Shown one piece after another: positions 63,305-64,000 of a stretch of DNA of 64,000 bases (positions within the stretch are counted from its first letter, which is position 1; each line of letters opens with the position of its first letter). The position numbers and the translations under genes were made by a program. A model generated the notes under the pieces. It was given only the letters and a program-made list of their open reading frames with translations. It was not told the origin of the DNA and ran no database searches. Source of the stretch: Brumimicrobium glaciale (GTDB taxonomy: Bacteria > Bacteroidota > Bacteroidia > Flavobacteriales_D > Crocinitomicaceae); the NCBI RefSeq assembly GCF_004152935.1, contig NZ_SETE01000002.1:1-64000 (forward strand). Direction: 5' to 3'.

Positions 63305-64000
63305 ATGAAAAAGTTTATAGAATTACTCCGAGTAGAGTTTAAACGTATCTTTTCGAATGGTGTATTGTTAGCAATATTCTTTGGAGCACCCATTGTTTAT
63401 GGATTCCTATTCGGATATGTTTATCAACAAGCGAAAGTAGTTGATTTACCAATCGTTATTGTCGATCAGGACAGAAGTCCAATGTCAGACAAGATTATTG
63501 ATGCTTTTCAAGACAATGAAGGTTTATTGGTGAAAGACGTAAGATTTACCGCTGGAAACATCATCGCAGAAATGCCGATAGAGCAATATGCAGCAGTGAT
63601 AACTTTGCCTAGTGACTTTGAAGCTCAATTGCTACAGAAAAAACATCCTGAAGTGCGTGTGGACCTGAATATGGCGAATATTTTAAACGCAAATACGGCG
63701 AGTAAAAGTATTCAATCTGTACTCATGACAATCAACGCAGGAATAGAAATTGAAGGATTACAAAAGCAAGGAATGCATCCAGATCAAGCGATGACCTCTT
63801 ATGAAAGCTTCAAAATTAATTTCAATAAACTATATAATTCCACAGGAAACTACGTGACATTTATGTTGCCCGGTTTATTGGCTGGGATAATGCAACAAAT
63901 TATCTTATTGGCAATGGCGCTAGTATTTTCACGTGACTTTGAAGATGGATATTTTGGAACTTTGATTGGTCACAGTAAATCATCACTGTATCACATTTTA
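63305..64000 (+). CDS. ABC-2 type transporter permease (partial, runs off the window)
   Basis: The first 232 codons are open to the window edge: MKKFIELLRVEFKRIFSNGV, a first membrane helix (LLAIFFGAPIVYGFLFGYVY) and a large extracytoplasmic domain starting LPIVIVDQDRSP. A second helix follows (FMLPGLLAGIMQQIILLAMA). This is the YhhJ/YbhS/YbhR type of ABC-2 exporter permease. With the two preceding genes it forms a tripartite exporter; a second permease and an ATPase are expected to the right or elsewhere. Confidence 0.9.
   Translation, partial: MKKFIELLRVEFKRIFSNGVLLAIFFGAPIVYGFLFGYVYQQAKVVDLPIVIVDQDRSPMSDKIIDAFQDNEGLLVKDVRFTAGNIIAEMPIEQYAAVITLPSDFEAQLLQKKHPEVRVDLNMANILNANTASKSIQSVLMTINAGIEIEGLQKQGMHPDQAMTSYESFKINFNKLYNSTGNYVTFMLPGLLAGIMQQIILLAMALVFSRDFEDGYFGTLIGHSKSSLYHIL

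Overview
The window is AT-rich DNA from a member of the Bacteroidota, most likely a Flavobacteriales relative of the Fluviicola/Crocinitomicaceae group; this genus-level guess is inference. The support is four secreted proteins with type IX secretion (Por) C-terminal sorting domains, near-absence of Shine-Dalgarno sequences, TAnnTTTG-type promoter elements, the short class I ribonucleotide reductase, the arginine decarboxylase/agmatinase/DHS-like operon, BatA-type and AsmA-type proteins, and Bacteroidota-type dispersed hairpin repeats. No tRNA, rRNA, CRISPR array or transposase gene was seen.

Layout. 1-5.3 kb: the 3' end of a group II intron (domains V and VI) abuts and truncates a T9SS-sorted protein gene, followed by a beta-barrel protein and a large AsmA-like protein. 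5.1-14.8 kb: an SOS-type mutagenesis cassette (divergent LexA-like S24 repressor against dinB and a DnaE-type polymerase) together with an AbiE abortive-infection toxin-antitoxin pair. Both outer edges of this block carry 3'-terminal remnants of another copy of the same outer genes: pol III alpha tails at 6691-6885 and 5158-5243, and a repressor tail at 14586-14705. 14.8-18.7 kb: an Lrp-type regulator divergent from a polyamine operon. 19-20.2 kb: a DEAD-box helicase. 20.7-23.6 kb: nrdB-nrdA behind a cobalamin riboswitch. 23.8-25.3 kb: a solitary AAA ATPase gene bracketed by copies of a 17-bp palindrome and a duplicated hairpin. 25.3-37 kb: a surface polysaccharide cluster on the minus strand (lipid-linked initiation enzymes, nucleotidylyltransferase, flippase, polymerase/ligase, four glycosyltransferases, aminotransferase).

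37-64 kb: trmD, a transglutaminase-like protein, a phosphohexomutase-aroC-symporter run, gyrB behind an exceptionally long palindrome, cvfB, a universal stress protein, a PmtA-like methyltransferase, a dihydroorotase homologue lacking its metal ligands, a BatA-type protein, an unknown two-gene unit with a HEPN-like second member, two more T9SS-sorted proteins, an acyltransferase, a second O-antigen-ligase-type protein with TPRs, a Crp/Fnr regulator, and the start of a TolC/HlyD/ABC-2 efflux operon that runs off the right edge.

Most interesting: (i) the mutagenesis cassette flanked by decayed ends of a sister cassette with a defence module inside the duplicated edge, (ii) the cobalamin riboswitch on a B12-independent ribonucleotide reductase, (iii) the palindrome-bracketed AAA ATPase gene, (iv) the 64-bp perfect palindrome nested in a roughly 170-bp inverted structure upstream of gyrB, and (v) the HEPN-like two-gene unit.
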